A stretch of 64,000 nucleotides of DNA from Paenibacillus lemnae (GCF_012933385.1 NZ_JABBPN010000005.1:124001-188000); one strand, 5' to 3'; counted from the first letter of the stretch, positions 1 through 8,081 are shown. Translations and numbers: made by a program. Notes: a model not told the origin generated them from the sequence alone.

Positions 1-33
1 TCAACGATATAGCGAATTCCAGTGGAATTTATA

Positions 34-62
34 TTGACTAGATACAATATGTATCGTAATAT
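34..62 (+). promoter_or_regulatory. sigma-A-type promoter with operator in its spacer
   Basis: TTGACT at 34-39 and TAATAT at 57-62 are separated by exactly 17 bp. The spacer is almost filled by the palindrome GATACAATATGTATC at 41-55, one base from each hexamer. The same layout recurs at the EPS promoter near 7.9 kb. It should drive the PilZ-like gene at 169 and probably the LCP gene behind it. A protein bound to the palindrome would block polymerase, so repression is the likely mode; this is inference. Confidence 0.75.
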
Positions 63-90
63 AAACAATAACAGAGATACAAAATGTATC
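41..90. promoter_or_regulatory. two copies of the GATAC-N5-GTATC palindrome
   Basis: Copies lie at 41-55 (centre AATAT) and 76-90 (centre AAAAT). The second sits 13 bp downstream of the -10 box, within the early transcribed region. A weaker, gapped version may exist near 106-118. The spacing between copies is about three helical turns, compatible with cooperative binding. The binding protein is unknown. Confidence 0.75.
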
Positions 91-168
91 TTGGTGTGAC
101 ATTTAGTATCATTTTATCCAAGGTCAGGATGTCCCATACCATAATTTCATGGAAAAGAAGGAAGCTCA

Positions 169-543
169 ATGGATGTTTCGGTATTGATTAAAGAGCAGCC
201 CTGGCTTACCGTCAGACTTCAGCTCGCGGCAATTGGCAAACTTCATATGTCCGGACGGTTTCACGAGGTTGCCCCGCTGGAACTCAGTACAGAGAAGCTT
301 TCATTCCTCTGCGACTGGGAAATTCCTGAGGCGCACAGCGTCAAGCTAAACTATGAACTGGATGACACCTGCGACCGATTGCTGATGCAAGGAAAGATGC
401 TAAGCCGGAAACCATGGGGAAGCCGGATGTTATATACCGTGAGATTGGAAGCTTCAGAAGAGCAAAAACTCCGGATCACAGGTATCTTAAACCGGATGAT
501 GTCCTGCTATGCTACAGATCGGCGCCTGAAATGTTATCAATAA
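169..543 (+). CDS. PilZ-like small protein, function uncertain
   Basis: This 124-residue soluble protein has no signal peptide or membrane segment. Its layout, a beta-rich body with short basic stretches (RKPWGSR around residue 81) and a C-terminal helix (LRITGILNRMM), resembles PilZ-type c-di-GMP-binding domains, but a clean RxxxR / D-x-S-x-x-G signature is not visible, so the family call is tentative. The ATG at 169 follows AGAAGGAAG. It lies about 100 bp downstream of a promoter carrying the shared palindrome, and 96 bp upstream of the LCP gene in the same orientation. If it does bind c-di-GMP it could link that signal to exopolysaccharide output, but that is inference. Confidence 0.55.
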   Translation: MDVSVLIKEQPWLTVRLQLAAIGKLHMSGRFHEVAPLELSTEKLSFLCDWEIPEAHSVKLNYELDDTCDRLLMQGKMLSRKPWGSRMLYTVRLEASEEQKLRITGILNRMMSCYATDRRLKCYQ

Positions 544-639
544 TAAAGAATACATATATTTTACACTACTTGAGTTGGTTGGTCATTAGTTCTTTTACCT
601 TAAAAATGACGCCCTATTTTTGCAGGAGGGGAAACACAT

Positions 640-1647
640 TTGAAAAAAGTCCTGAAATGGGCAGCGCTCGTAGTGGGTTTTGTGATACTGTTTGCCGCAG
701 GGTATGGATTATATCTCTATCACTCGGTTAAGGAAACGGCCGAGCAAATATTTGAGCAGCGCACTCCTTCACCACCCATGATTATTCAAGCGGAGCCGGT
801 TTCTGCGGAAAATGCCAAACCGGGCGGCGGAGCATCTAATCTGCCGAGTTCGAATTCGAGTTTGAATGTAAATCGCATACAAGTAAACCGAACCGTCGAT
901 TTGGATAAAAAAGAACCTTTTACCGTGCTTGTTCTCGGGGTGGACCAGCGTGAGAATGACCGCGGCCGTTCCGATGCGATGATTTTACTATCGGTAAATC
1001 CAGAACGAAAATCCATTCTAATGTTCAATATCCCCCGGGATACCCGAACGGCCATAGCCGGACGTGGTACAGTGGATAAAATTAACCATGCCTATGCTTT
1101 TGGCGGTGTCGATATGTCGGTCAGTACGGTGGAGGAGCTGCTGCAATATCCCGTCCATTATTATGTGAAAGTCAATATGGAGGGCTTCTCCAAGATCATT
1201 GATACACTTGGCGGTGTGCAGGTCAATAACTCACTGGCGTTTGATTATGGCGGCTACCATTTCGCATCAGGCAATATACATCTGGACGGGAGTCAGGCTC
1301 TCGCCTTTTCCAGAATGAGATTTGATGACCCCAGAGGGGATCTGGGACGGAACGCCCGTCAGCGCGAGATTGTAAAAGAAGTGATTCGCAGTGCTTTGAA
1401 TGTATCGACCGTGTTCAAGCTGAATTCACTGCTGAATGAAGTGGGGAGCAATGTGCGAACGGATATCTCCTTTAATGATATGAAAACATTGGTGGCGGAC
1501 TACAGGCAGGATCTGAACACCATCGAGCAGATCGAAATCAAGGGAACGGGAAGTAAAATCGGCGGGATTTGGTATTATATCGTGGACGCGAATGAGCGGC
1601 AGCGAATTCACACTTTACTTGCAGAGCATATGAAGACATTACAATGA
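640..1647 (+). CDS. LytR-CpsA-Psr (LCP) family cell-wall polymer ligase
   Basis: LCP proteins transfer undecaprenyl-linked glycopolymers to peptidoglycan on the outer membrane face. This 335-residue protein has a basic N-terminus, a transmembrane anchor at about residues 4-26, a low-complexity linker (about 40-85), and the LCP domain with LGVDQR (99-104), SDAMILLSVNP (111-121), IPRDTR (131-136) and a later arginine-rich phosphate-binding segment (RMRFDDPRGD). The start is TTG at 640 after GGAGGGG. It ends in a clear terminator. Its place beside an EPS locus suggests that it anchors EPS or another envelope polymer to the wall; the precise substrate cannot be read from sequence. Confidence 0.9.
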   Translation: MKKVLKWAALVVGFVILFAAGYGLYLYHSVKETAEQIFEQRTPSPPMIIQAEPVSAENAKPGGGASNLPSSNSSLNVNRIQVNRTVDLDKKEPFTVLVLGVDQRENDRGRSDAMILLSVNPERKSILMFNIPRDTRTAIAGRGTVDKINHAYAFGGVDMSVSTVEELLQYPVHYYVKVNMEGFSKIIDTLGGVQVNNSLAFDYGGYHFASGNIHLDGSQALAFSRMRFDDPRGDLGRNARQREIVKEVIRSALNVSTVFKLNSLLNEVGSNVRTDISFNDMKTLVADYRQDLNTIEQIEIKGTGSKIGGIWYYIVDANERQRIHTLLAEHMKTLQ

Positions 1648-1669
1648 ACAAAGCAGCATAATCATCATG

Positions 1670-1709
1670 CAGGCATATGGGAAGCTATCCCGTATGGCCT
1701 GTTTTTTTT
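1670..1709 (+). terminator. intrinsic terminator of the LCP gene
   Basis: Arms at 1670-1682 and 1688-1701 pair with one bulge and one G-U, followed by eight T residues (1702-1709). It lies 22 bp after the LCP stop codon. Confidence 0.85.
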
Positions 1710-1716
1710 CATCCCG

Positions 1717-1752
1717 AAAAAAAAGTAAAAACGACCCGAAAGCCGTTTTTAC
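1717..1752 (-). terminator. intrinsic terminator of the lasso C-A-K operon
   Basis: On the minus strand GTAAAAACG (1752-1744) pairs with CGTTTTTAC (1733-1725) and is followed by eight T residues. The stem begins at the stop codon of the kinase gene. It separates the convergent LCP and lasso transcripts. Confidence 0.75.
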
Positions 1753-2684
1753 TAAGGCGTCTCAATCATGCTCAATACTAAATCGGCTAACTGATGTACC
1801 GTTCGTTCGTACAGTGGACGCTGCAGCTGGTAGATAGGGAGATTCCCAGACATACGTGCAGTGATGTCAAAGTGCCAGCTTGTTAAGCCGTTTCCTGCGA
1901 GCAGTGATTTACGGTAGGTGTGCCGAAACAATAGTGGAAGACGTTCAAGCTTATCCACGGTTCTTAATTGAACCTCACTGCAGTCGGATTTGACAAGCTC
2001 AAAAATGCCGGCGAGCGGTAACGTCTCTTGTTCAAAATGGGCCTGCACAGGAACAGCAAATTTGGTCTCTCGTTCAAACAGCGGCCGATATTGGCTGGAG
2101 TCCATGCCGAAGTTATCCAGACTTTCCTGCCACAGCTTTTGCTGCGGATACGCGGGAGTGACAAACGGCTTGTCAGCATCATCCAATGAGACCGCAATGA
2201 CATCATCGGTGATGAGGCTGTATCCCAGCTGCATTAAAGCAGAGGCGAGTGTTGATTTTCCATGCCCCGAATGTCCGACAAAAGCAAAGGCTTTACCGTT
2301 GATAGCAATCGCACTGCCGTGGAGCGGAAGAATTTTTCGTTGAAATAATAAGGCCCCCATACAGCTCCCCAGTATATATAAACGTAATTTGTCCTCATCG
2401 GCATAGGTGTCGGGGGAAATCAGGATACGGTTTCCATTCTCAGAGGCAAAAATGGCGAGTTCAGGAACCTGGAACATGACAAGCTGATCCGTGCTGACCC
2501 ATTTCTGTGCAGGACAGGAGTGTGCAGTCCAGCGTTCTGACAAATCAGCGTAGAGGATATGAATATCTGCGTCTGCTGGCTCGGAGGGATGGATCTTCTG
2601 CAGCTCGGGAAGCGGAATTTCACTATGGATGGAATAGCCGAAAGCCTGGTACATGGTTTGAGTTTTCGTTATCGTGACATTCAC
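1752..2684 (-). CDS. lasso peptide tailoring kinase (HPr-kinase-like, K protein)
   Basis: The 310-residue protein carries a P-loop GHSGHGKST (residues 137-145) in the fold of HPr kinase/phosphorylase-like enzymes. Homologues in Bacillota lasso clusters (PadeK and ThcoK types) phosphorylate the side chain of the C-terminal serine of the precursor. The precursor 89 bp upstream ends in Ser, as that reaction requires. The two genes are separated by a hairpin (2719-2749) that may lower kinase expression relative to the precursor. The protein is soluble, with no membrane segment. Order on this strand is synthetase, precursor, kinase. Function by family and context is strong; activity is inferred. 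Confidence 0.88.
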   Translation of the reverse strand: MNVTITKTQTMYQAFGYSIHSEIPLPELQKIHPSEPADADIHILYADLSERWTAHSCPAQKWVSTDQLVMFQVPELAIFASENGNRILISPDTYADEDKLRLYILGSCMGALLFQRKILPLHGSAIAINGKAFAFVGHSGHGKSTLASALMQLGYSLITDDVIAVSLDDADKPFVTPAYPQQKLWQESLDNFGMDSSQYRPLFERETKFAVPVQAHFEQETLPLAGIFELVKSDCSEVQLRTVDKLERLPLLFRHTYRKSLLAGNGLTSWHFDITARMSGNLPIYQLQRPLYERTVHQLADLVLSMIETP

Positions 2685-2718
2685 CCCATTTATTCAAACT
2701 GCTGTTGTAAAGTAAGGT

Positions 2719-2749
2719 AGCCCGTATACCATTAAGGCATATACGGGCT
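2719..2749 (-). terminator. hairpin between precursor and kinase genes, possible attenuator
   Basis: Perfect 10-bp arms (AGCCCGTATA at 2719-2728 and its complement at 2740-2749) enclose an 11-nt loop. No long T-run follows on the minus strand, so it may act as a partial terminator or as 3'-end protection of the short precursor message. Such structures between a precursor gene and its maturation genes commonly set stoichiometry. Confidence 0.5.
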
Positions 2750-2773
2750 CTCCAGGAGATGATAAGTACTGCA

Positions 2774-2902
2774 TTAGCTGGTGTAGTGAACCGTTTCATC
2801 CGGATCCGGCTGTGCAGCGTCAGGATGAGTTGCTCCTGGTCCGGCCATGGTCATTTTCGTGTCAAGGATTTCTAAAGTAGGTGCGTTCCATTCTTTTTTC
2901 AT
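2774..2902 (-). CDS. lasso peptide precursor, paeninodin-like
   Basis: A 42-codon gene starts at ATG 2902 behind GGAGGTGAT, 15 bp after the synthetase stop. The leader is 19 residues (MKKEWNAPTLEILDTKMTM) with Thr at position -2, as required by lasso maturation enzymes, and a W-N-A-P-x-L segment matching the leader motif bound by B1 proteins. The predicted core has 23 residues: ring segment AGPGATHPD, giving an Ala1-to-Asp9 isopeptide bond, then tail AAQPDPDETVHYTS. Compared from memory with paeninodin, most core positions are identical, including the QPDPDE stretch and the terminal Ser. The C-terminal Ser is the expected phosphorylation site for the adjacent kinase. Confidence 0.93.
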   Translation of the reverse strand: MKKEWNAPTLEILDTKMTMAGPGATHPDAAQPDPDETVHYTS

Positions 2903-2917
2903 TGGTATCACCTCCTT

Positions 2918-4867
2918 TCAAAAGGTCTTTTTAAGGAACCGATATAAGATCAGACTCCGCATTAACAGCTTGATCGGAGCGTGGTAGGCTTGATTCGGAT
3001 GGATGCCATGACGGGCTTCCTGGATAGCTTTCTCAACAACAGGCATGTTGATCATCTGCTGTATCTGGGTATCCTGCTGCATCTGCTCCAGCTCTGTTAT
3101 CATCTGGGGCCAGTGATTCCGCAGCCGGTGAATCGAATCTGCAGCCTGTATGCCTCGGGTCCGCTGGTTGAGCCGGATAGAATCCGGCAGCCATCCTTTG
3201 GTCGAACGCCGGATCAGCGCCCGGTCCATGCCCTGCTGAACAAATTGCTCTATGGGAGCCGACAGGCAGAATCGGATCACCCGCAGATCATTGGTAGGAT
3301 CATGCCCGCCAATCCCGTAGCGGAGCGATAGCTTGGAACCGCTCGTTCCGGTCGTGCTCCACACGTTTACTCTGTCAAAATGAACCTGTCTTGCTACCAG
3401 CGGATCATCGGGCAGATCATAGGTAGAACCAATCCCCGTAAACGATCGGTCTTGAAGCTGGTCATACACCCCGGTTTTCTTCGCAAAGTCGGAATGGATC
3501 CATTGCGGCCACTCATGAGAAGAAGCGGCAGGCTTCAGGCGGTTAATCCCCGGAAAAGCTTTACGGCAGATAACAGAATATAATGCCTTACGGCTGATAT
3601 TTGTGTTCTTGCTGTATTGTTTGACTTCCCTTGTTAACTGAATCCAGTTGAAGCTCCTCATCAGACGGCCGTAGTAGTCCAGTGCAGGACCCCAGGATAT
3701 GCTGTAATTCCCCCGCTGCCCGTTCAGCAGAATACCGATGTCCGCACGGCTGGCCTGCTCATGGATGCCTCTCAGCCAGAATGAGTTATCAAAAAACTTG
3801 TAGGGAGATTCCAAAATATCCAGCCAATCATCCATTTCGGAAAAAGCACTGGACCCTTTAAAGTCCAGGTAACGGGGCTGGATGTTCTCCACAAATTGAA
3901 CCGTCTGGGCAATAAGCGGTCTTTCATCTGCCAGTCTCCGTTTCGGAGTCCAGTCTTCAAATTCGTCCTCCGGCACATAGCTGAAGGTTTGTAATGGACG
4001 GTTCTGCTGCTGCAGCGCTTTCGCTGCAAAGCTGACAACAGATCCGGAATCCAGACCGCCGCTGAGATAGGCTCCCGCCTGTTTATGGCTTCGGCACAGT
4101 CTCGACATGACCGCTCTTTGAAATACATCCCGAAAGGCTTCTTCGTACTCTTGGGAAGAAGACAGCTGTAAAGGAACTACATTTCGTAAAGCGTTATATT
4201 TCGTCAATGAGATTTGATTACGTGTGATGGTCATCATATGAGAGGGCGGCAGCTGATGGATCCCGTCATATACAGTTGTCGAAACATCCGGAGGTTCAAA
4301 TACACCGCTGATGGCCATGAATTGTGCCAGCCAGTTTTCGTTCAGCTGTTTATGTACATACGGCAGTGACAACAAGGGTTTGATCATGGTACAGAAGGAA
4401 AAGTGGCGCTCGGAATGGTGGTAATACAGTGTTCTGGCCCCGGAGAAGTCTCTGGCTCCAAACAGCAGCTGCTTTTCCTCATCCCAGATAACAAATGCAA
4501 AATCCCCGATTAACCGCTCCGGCATTCGAGAGCCCCATTTTTCATAGGACTTCAGCACAATTTCACTGTCTGTCATCCGGGATCGCAAGGCATGGTGCAC
4601 CATTAATTGGTCCAGCAGCTCGTCGCGGTTATCCAGGATAATATCCGCCGTGATAGCCAGCTTGCGAACAGGGTCATAATGCGGCAGCTGTTCTTGTGTG
4701 GACTGCAGGGTCATCCATTGCGCATGGCATCCCAGCATAACAGGCCCTTGATTCCATACCGCCCTCTGATCTGCCGGAAAATGAGCTAATACCTCCATGA
4801 CAAGATGGCCATGCTCCGCTTGTACCGATTGACTGTCCAAGCGATAAATACCAGCAATTGCACTCAT
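2918..4867 (-). CDS. lasso peptide macrolactam synthetase (C protein, asparagine-synthetase-like)
   Basis: This 649-residue protein has an N-terminal class II glutamine-amidotransferase-like domain that starts MSAIAGI and lacks the catalytic Cys2 of true asparagine synthetases. The ATP-pyrophosphatase domain follows, with SGGLDSG at 269-275. C proteins adenylate the ring acid (here Asp9 of the core) and catalyse isopeptide closure onto the free N-terminus. Length and architecture fit lasso C proteins. It is the first gene of a C-A-K operon with a promoter near 5.13 kb and a leader of about 250 nt. Placing C ahead of the precursor is uncommon among clusters I know. The partner B1/B2 proteins are encoded 20 kb away. 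Confidence 0.93.
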   Translation of the reverse strand: MSAIAGIYRLDSQSVQAEHGHLVMEVLAHFPADQRAVWNQGPVMLGCHAQWMTLQSTQEQLPHYDPVRKLAITADIILDNRDELLDQLMVHHALRSRMTDSEIVLKSYEKWGSRMPERLIGDFAFVIWDEEKQLLFGARDFSGARTLYYHHSERHFSFCTMIKPLLSLPYVHKQLNENWLAQFMAISGVFEPPDVSTTVYDGIHQLPPSHMMTITRNQISLTKYNALRNVVPLQLSSSQEYEEAFRDVFQRAVMSRLCRSHKQAGAYLSGGLDSGSVVSFAAKALQQQNRPLQTFSYVPEDEFEDWTPKRRLADERPLIAQTVQFVENIQPRYLDFKGSSAFSEMDDWLDILESPYKFFDNSFWLRGIHEQASRADIGILLNGQRGNYSISWGPALDYYGRLMRSFNWIQLTREVKQYSKNTNISRKALYSVICRKAFPGINRLKPAASSHEWPQWIHSDFAKKTGVYDQLQDRSFTGIGSTYDLPDDPLVARQVHFDRVNVWSTTGTSGSKLSLRYGIGGHDPTNDLRVIRFCLSAPIEQFVQQGMDRALIRRSTKGWLPDSIRLNQRTRGIQAADSIHRLRNHWPQMITELEQMQQDTQIQQMINMPVVEKAIQEARHGIHPNQAYHAPIKLLMRSLILYRFLKKTF

Positions 4868-4962
4868 GCATGGATTCTCCTTTGCTGCTTAGGATCTACA
4901 TAGACTGAAGTTAAAAGTTATCTCTACGGGAGCTGCGATGGCAAGTGTTCTTACGACCGCTG

Positions 4963-5013
4963 TTGCCTCCAAAATGCTTGGAATTATAATTTATGGTAGC
5001 ATTTTGGAGGCAA
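4963..5013 (-). promoter_or_regulatory. long hairpin in the 5' leader of the lasso C-A-K operon
   Basis: Perfect 16-bp arms (4963-4978 and 4998-5013) flank a 19-nt loop. The pairing resumes after a two-base mismatch (4957-4960 with 5016-5019). It lies in the untranslated leader about 100 nt upstream of the synthetase start. No T-run follows, so a plain terminator is unlikely; an RNA regulatory or stabilising structure, or a small mobile hairpin, are alternatives. Confidence 0.6.
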
Positions 5014-5100
5014 AGGCGGACGCTGTCGCTTCTTCAGAATCACTTGTCACCTCCGCTATAGAAGAGTTTTATCTTTAGTTCATTCTATATATCTTTTTTT

Positions 5101-5148
5101 GATACTTTATGTATCGAGGTCAGTATACATTACGTTACAAAATGTATC
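5101..5148. promoter_or_regulatory. two operator palindromes at the lasso promoter
   Basis: GATACTTTATGTATC at 5101-5115 is perfect in both half-sites. GTTACAAAATGTATC at 5134-5148 has one mismatch. Their placement over the -35 box and at the start site is typical of repressor operators. Same motif as at 41, 76, 5644, 7940, 7973 and 27356. Confidence 0.72.
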
Positions 5149-5150
5149 AA
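5122..5150 (-). promoter_or_regulatory. promoter of the lasso C-A-K operon
   Basis: On the minus strand TTGATA (5150-5145) and TATACT (5127-5122) are 17 bp apart. One palindrome copy overlaps the -35 box (5148-5134) and a second lies just past the -10 box (5115-5101), around the expected start of transcription. The remaining sequence between 4868 and 5195 contains only this promoter, its operators and the leader hairpin. Confidence 0.72.
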
Positions 5151-5195
5151 CAACTTTTTTGAAAACTTCCGGGTAGTAAGGATTAGTCTATAAGT

Positions 5196-5612
5196 CTAGG
5201 TATCTGATGAATTTACATATTTGCGAGAAAAGAACAGTTTACACACCAGATAAGCCAGTATAATCCCGAAGGAATCATTGATGACATCATAGATTCGGCC
5301 GCCGCGGAAAAAGTAGAGCTGCAAAATTTCAGTAGCTGCTGCATACAAGATACACAGAATAAACGCAAATCTGATTTTCCCGAAATTAGAAGCAGACAGG
5401 GCCAGTACGAAAAAACCAATCAAATGCCCGGCCTTTCGCAAGATCCAATCATTTCGATACCACTGAAAATCCATTCTGAACAACTCGGACCAATCCGGAG
5501 CGGGATTAAAACGGAAATCAATGAGCTGCTGATGGAGCAGAGCCTGAAAATTGATAGAGCAAGTGAAGGTGAATAGAACCGCAGCCCAGAACACCGTGAA
5601 TATGATGCGCAT
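5196..5612 (-). CDS. VanZ-like membrane protein
   Basis: The 138-residue protein shows the VanZ-family pattern: an N-terminal membrane segment (about 3-20), RKAGH (59-63) leading into a second segment, a third around 80-95 ending TEILQ, and the polar R-x-x-D-x-x-N-D motif (106-113) before the last segment. VanZ proteins confer low-level teicoplanin resistance in enterococci, but most homologues have unknown envelope roles. A copy of the shared palindrome lies just upstream (5644-5658), so it is likely coregulated with the EPS and lasso genes. Divergent to the beta-helix gene. Confidence 0.82.
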   Translation of the reverse strand: MRIIFTVFWAAVLFTFTCSINFQALLHQQLIDFRFNPAPDWSELFRMDFQWYRNDWILRKAGHLIGFFVLALSASNFGKIRFAFILCILYAAATEILQLYFFRGGRIYDVINDSFGIILAYLVCKLFFSRKYVNSSDT

Positions 5613-5643
5613 AGCTCATGTATACTCCTTTTGTGATTCTTTA

Positions 5644-5658
5644 GATACAAATTGTATC
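5644..5658. promoter_or_regulatory. operator palindrome upstream of vanZ-like gene
   Basis: GATACAAATTGTATC is perfect in both half-sites and lies 32 bp before the vanZ-like start codon, in the intergenic space shared with the beta-helix gene. A TTGACA on the minus strand (5689-5684) is nearby, but no good -10 box sits at 17 bp from it, so the exact promoter is uncertain. Confidence 0.65.
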
Positions 5659-5820
5659 ATTACGAAATCATATCATAAAGCACTGTCAAACGAATTTCAA
5701 GTTCCAGGGATAAAGGACTTCTGGTGCATAAAATGGGTGAGGGGCTTGGGTGATGTATAGGCAGGTTCCTCAATCATAATGGATGGAACCTTATTACTAT
5801 GTAGCAAAGGGGAGATGAAC

Positions 5821-7791
5821 ATGGCCAATCATCAAACGAACTACCTCAAGCTGAATACATGGTCATCTGGGGATATTGTACTGCCAGAAGAGCTCGGCTC
5901 TAATTTCGATAAACTGGATGAGGAGATGAAAAGCCGCGGCATCAATGTGAAGTGGTTTGGAGCCGTCGGTGATGGTAAGACGGACGATACGGCCGCTTTT
6001 CATGCAGCCATGATTGCTTGTGATAAAAAATATAAAATGTATATTCCCGCCGGTGACTACCGGATTAGGCAGACGATTGAGAACAACAGCCGGGGCATAA
6101 CCGGAGCAGCGCCCTATGTGGATGGAGGACAAATGGGGACTCGGCTCATCTGGGATCCGCTGGACAAAGAGCGGGATTTGCTGCCTTGTATAAGGATTCA
6201 AAATGCGGGTGTGAAAGCGGTTTTTGAAGACTTTACGATTAGCGGAACGGTGGGGTACAACTCGAAAGATCTGGCATCCTGGGTAGATAAGAGTTTATTG
6301 GATCAAAGCTTGTATGAGATGTTTGTCCCTGGGACTGCTGCGATTGAAGTGGCGGGGTCAGCAAAACCTGTTTTCAGAAATATACAGACGTCCAGGGTTA
6401 AGGTAGGGCAGCTGCTTAATAGTACGAAAGGACACATCTCATCATACGACTGTACCTGGAGCGGAATGATCGGCGTGTACTGCCGGATTAACTCAGGTGA
6501 TTATCTATATCAAGGCGGCGGTATATCGGGAGCTTTCTGCGGCATTTTGCTGGGAACGATTTTGCATGCAGGTCATCGAGGAGGTTTTCCAGCCCATTTG
6601 AATCGTGTCCATCTCGGTTTCTCGCCCTATGCGATCTATCAATGTATTGACGGTGGTCTAGAGGATTATAACCAGGCTGCCGTTGTGGGCGGATTGAGCG
6701 GAATTTATATAACGACCCAATTCGAACAGTGTGGTGAAGCGGCCATCAAGCTGCTCAATAAATCTGTCAGCACAGAACTGAAGTTGTTTGGGTTCGGATT
6801 TTCGTGGTCTGTTGCGGAACATATAGGAAACGCATCCAGCTGGGAATATCCGCTTCCGACAGCATTGAAGCCGCTGGTTGAGAAGCAGAAGTTCGCGGCC
6901 TGGTTTGGCACCATTAGATCACCGGTCACCTTTCATGATGATCTGGGCATGCTCCGTAAATCGACAGCACCTGGGTCTGTCGGTACGGCCTATATTGATA
7001 CGTTAACGGGTGAGAAGGAGTCCGATTTGACCGGGCTGAACGTGGCGGATACGGTTATTCGAAGAAAAGTGACGCCATTATATAAAACAGCAGATCTGCA
7101 GACGAGAATGCAGGAGCGAGAGCATCGGACACTCATGCCGGTTTCGGCACCCAATCTGCTGCGGAATCCGGAGATATTAACCAACTGGATCGTTTCGAAC
7201 GGTGGGATGGTAAGTCTGGTAACTGCGGAGCAGGTGCCGGTTCCCATCACGAACGAGATGAAGCAGGTGATCGGTCCGAGTCCAGTTATTCTCAAAGTAA
7301 CACCTGATGGAGTACGCTCACCAAGTATCCGCATTCCATTTCATACACCTGTACTGCCCTATCGGGGGGATGCTGGCCGAAACCTGGCCATGCAGTACTT
7401 TATCCTTGAAACGGAGTTTGAAAGCGGCTCTCTCTATAAGTCCATCGGGCGTGTTACTGCACAGGACGCGGAGTATATCTTCAACGATGCAGCAAGCTGG
7501 AAGACGTTCGGATGGAAGCACATGAGAGGAAGAGAGCTGGCAAGCCAAAGCGGACTATTATATGAATTCAGCATCGGATTTATACCGAAATCAGGAGAAA
7601 CCTATATTGCAGGGGTGATGGTGACCTGGGATCATATCGGTTCGTATTCTCCATATCCCCACAGCTATATGACCGATTCCTTAGAAATTGGAGGTCTTGG
7701 AACCGGTTTGATATTAACAGATCCTGTGAGCAATATCCGGTATCAATTATCGATTCGGGACGGAAACCTGCAGATCACGCCTCTGCCCTGA
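5821..7791 (+). CDS. pectate-lyase-superfamily beta-helix protein, possible EPS-acting enzyme
   Basis: Start chosen at ATG 5821 after AAAGGGGAG, rather than the in-frame ATG at 5779 that lacks a Shine-Dalgarno sequence; this gives 656 residues. The N-terminal part reads VKWFGAVGDGKTDDTAAFHAA, in pieces matching the Pectate_lyase_3 / tailspike-type opening of right-handed parallel beta-helix proteins. The C-terminal third is a different, beta-rich region. No signal peptide is evident. Location between lasso and EPS operons suggests a polysaccharide lyase or hydrolase that trims or releases the EPS, similar to depolymerases in other EPS loci. The substrate cannot be told and catalytic residues were not identified. 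Confidence 0.75.
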   Translation: MANHQTNYLKLNTWSSGDIVLPEELGSNFDKLDEEMKSRGINVKWFGAVGDGKTDDTAAFHAAMIACDKKYKMYIPAGDYRIRQTIENNSRGITGAAPYVDGGQMGTRLIWDPLDKERDLLPCIRIQNAGVKAVFEDFTISGTVGYNSKDLASWVDKSLLDQSLYEMFVPGTAAIEVAGSAKPVFRNIQTSRVKVGQLLNSTKGHISSYDCTWSGMIGVYCRINSGDYLYQGGGISGAFCGILLGTILHAGHRGGFPAHLNRVHLGFSPYAIYQCIDGGLEDYNQAAVVGGLSGIYITTQFEQCGEAAIKLLNKSVSTELKLFGFGFSWSVAEHIGNASSWEYPLPTALKPLVEKQKFAAWFGTIRSPVTFHDDLGMLRKSTAPGSVGTAYIDTLTGEKESDLTGLNVADTVIRRKVTPLYKTADLQTRMQEREHRTLMPVSAPNLLRNPEILTNWIVSNGGMVSLVTAEQVPVPITNEMKQVIGPSPVILKVTPDGVRSPSIRIPFHTPVLPYRGDAGRNLAMQYFILETEFESGSLYKSIGRVTAQDAEYIFNDAASWKTFGWKHMRGRELASQSGLLYEFSIGFIPKSGETYIAGVMVTWDHIGSYSPYPHSYMTDSLEIGGLGTGLILTDPVSNIRYQLSIRDGNLQITPLP

Positions 7792-7853
7792 AGCAAGAGA
7801 ACAGCTTTTCTGATTCATTTCAGGAAGCTGTTCTCTTTTTTGTCGGAGAAAAT

Positions 7854-7867
7854 CGTAAACGCTATCA
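7854..7867. promoter_or_regulatory. cre-like site upstream of the EPS promoter
   Basis: CGTAAACGCTATCA differs from the CcpA catabolite-response consensus (TGNAANCGNTNNCA) only at its first base. It lies about 70 bp upstream of the EPS -35 box, a position from which CcpA can activate. Single match, so a chance occurrence is possible. Confidence 0.35.
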
Positions 7868-7888
7868 CAAAAATGAATACCCTTTCAT

Positions 7889-7987
7889 GATACAAAATGT
7901 GCCATTTAGTTGGATAAATACGAAAATGGACCTTGACATGATACGAAATGTATCTTAAATTATGGGATATATTATACGTATTGTATC
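7889..7987. promoter_or_regulatory. three operator palindromes at the EPS promoter
   Basis: GATACGAAATGTATC (7940-7954) is perfect in both half-sites and fills the promoter spacer. TATACGTATTGTATC (7973-7987) has one mismatch and lies past the -10 box. GATACAAAATGTGCC (7889-7903) keeps the left half and has two mismatches in the right. The spacing of about 33-51 bp between copies recalls the pair at 41-90. Confidence 0.72.
7933..7961 (+). promoter_or_regulatory. promoter of the EPS / lasso maturation operon
   Basis: TTGACA at 7933-7938 and TAAATT at 7956-7961 are 17 bp apart, with a palindromic operator occupying the spacer one base from each hexamer, exactly as at 34-62. No other strong promoter or terminator was noticed until the terminator at 27.2 kb, so it may drive some 19 kb of genes. 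A leader of about 110 nt precedes the first gene. Confidence 0.75.
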
Positions 7988-8081
7988 GAAAGACTTACAC
8001 AAAGAAATAGGGCTGGGGTTTTTTATAGGACTCCAGTTGCAAGAGTAATATGAATCAGAAATTGCGGAGGGTTGCAGACCT

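Noticed and set aside
106..118. Third operator copy upstream of the PilZ-like gene
   Set aside because: Only a gapped, imperfect half-site match; not counted.
5779..5820. Upstream start for the beta-helix protein
   Set aside because: The stretch holds the ribosome site of the ATG at 5821 and has none of its own.
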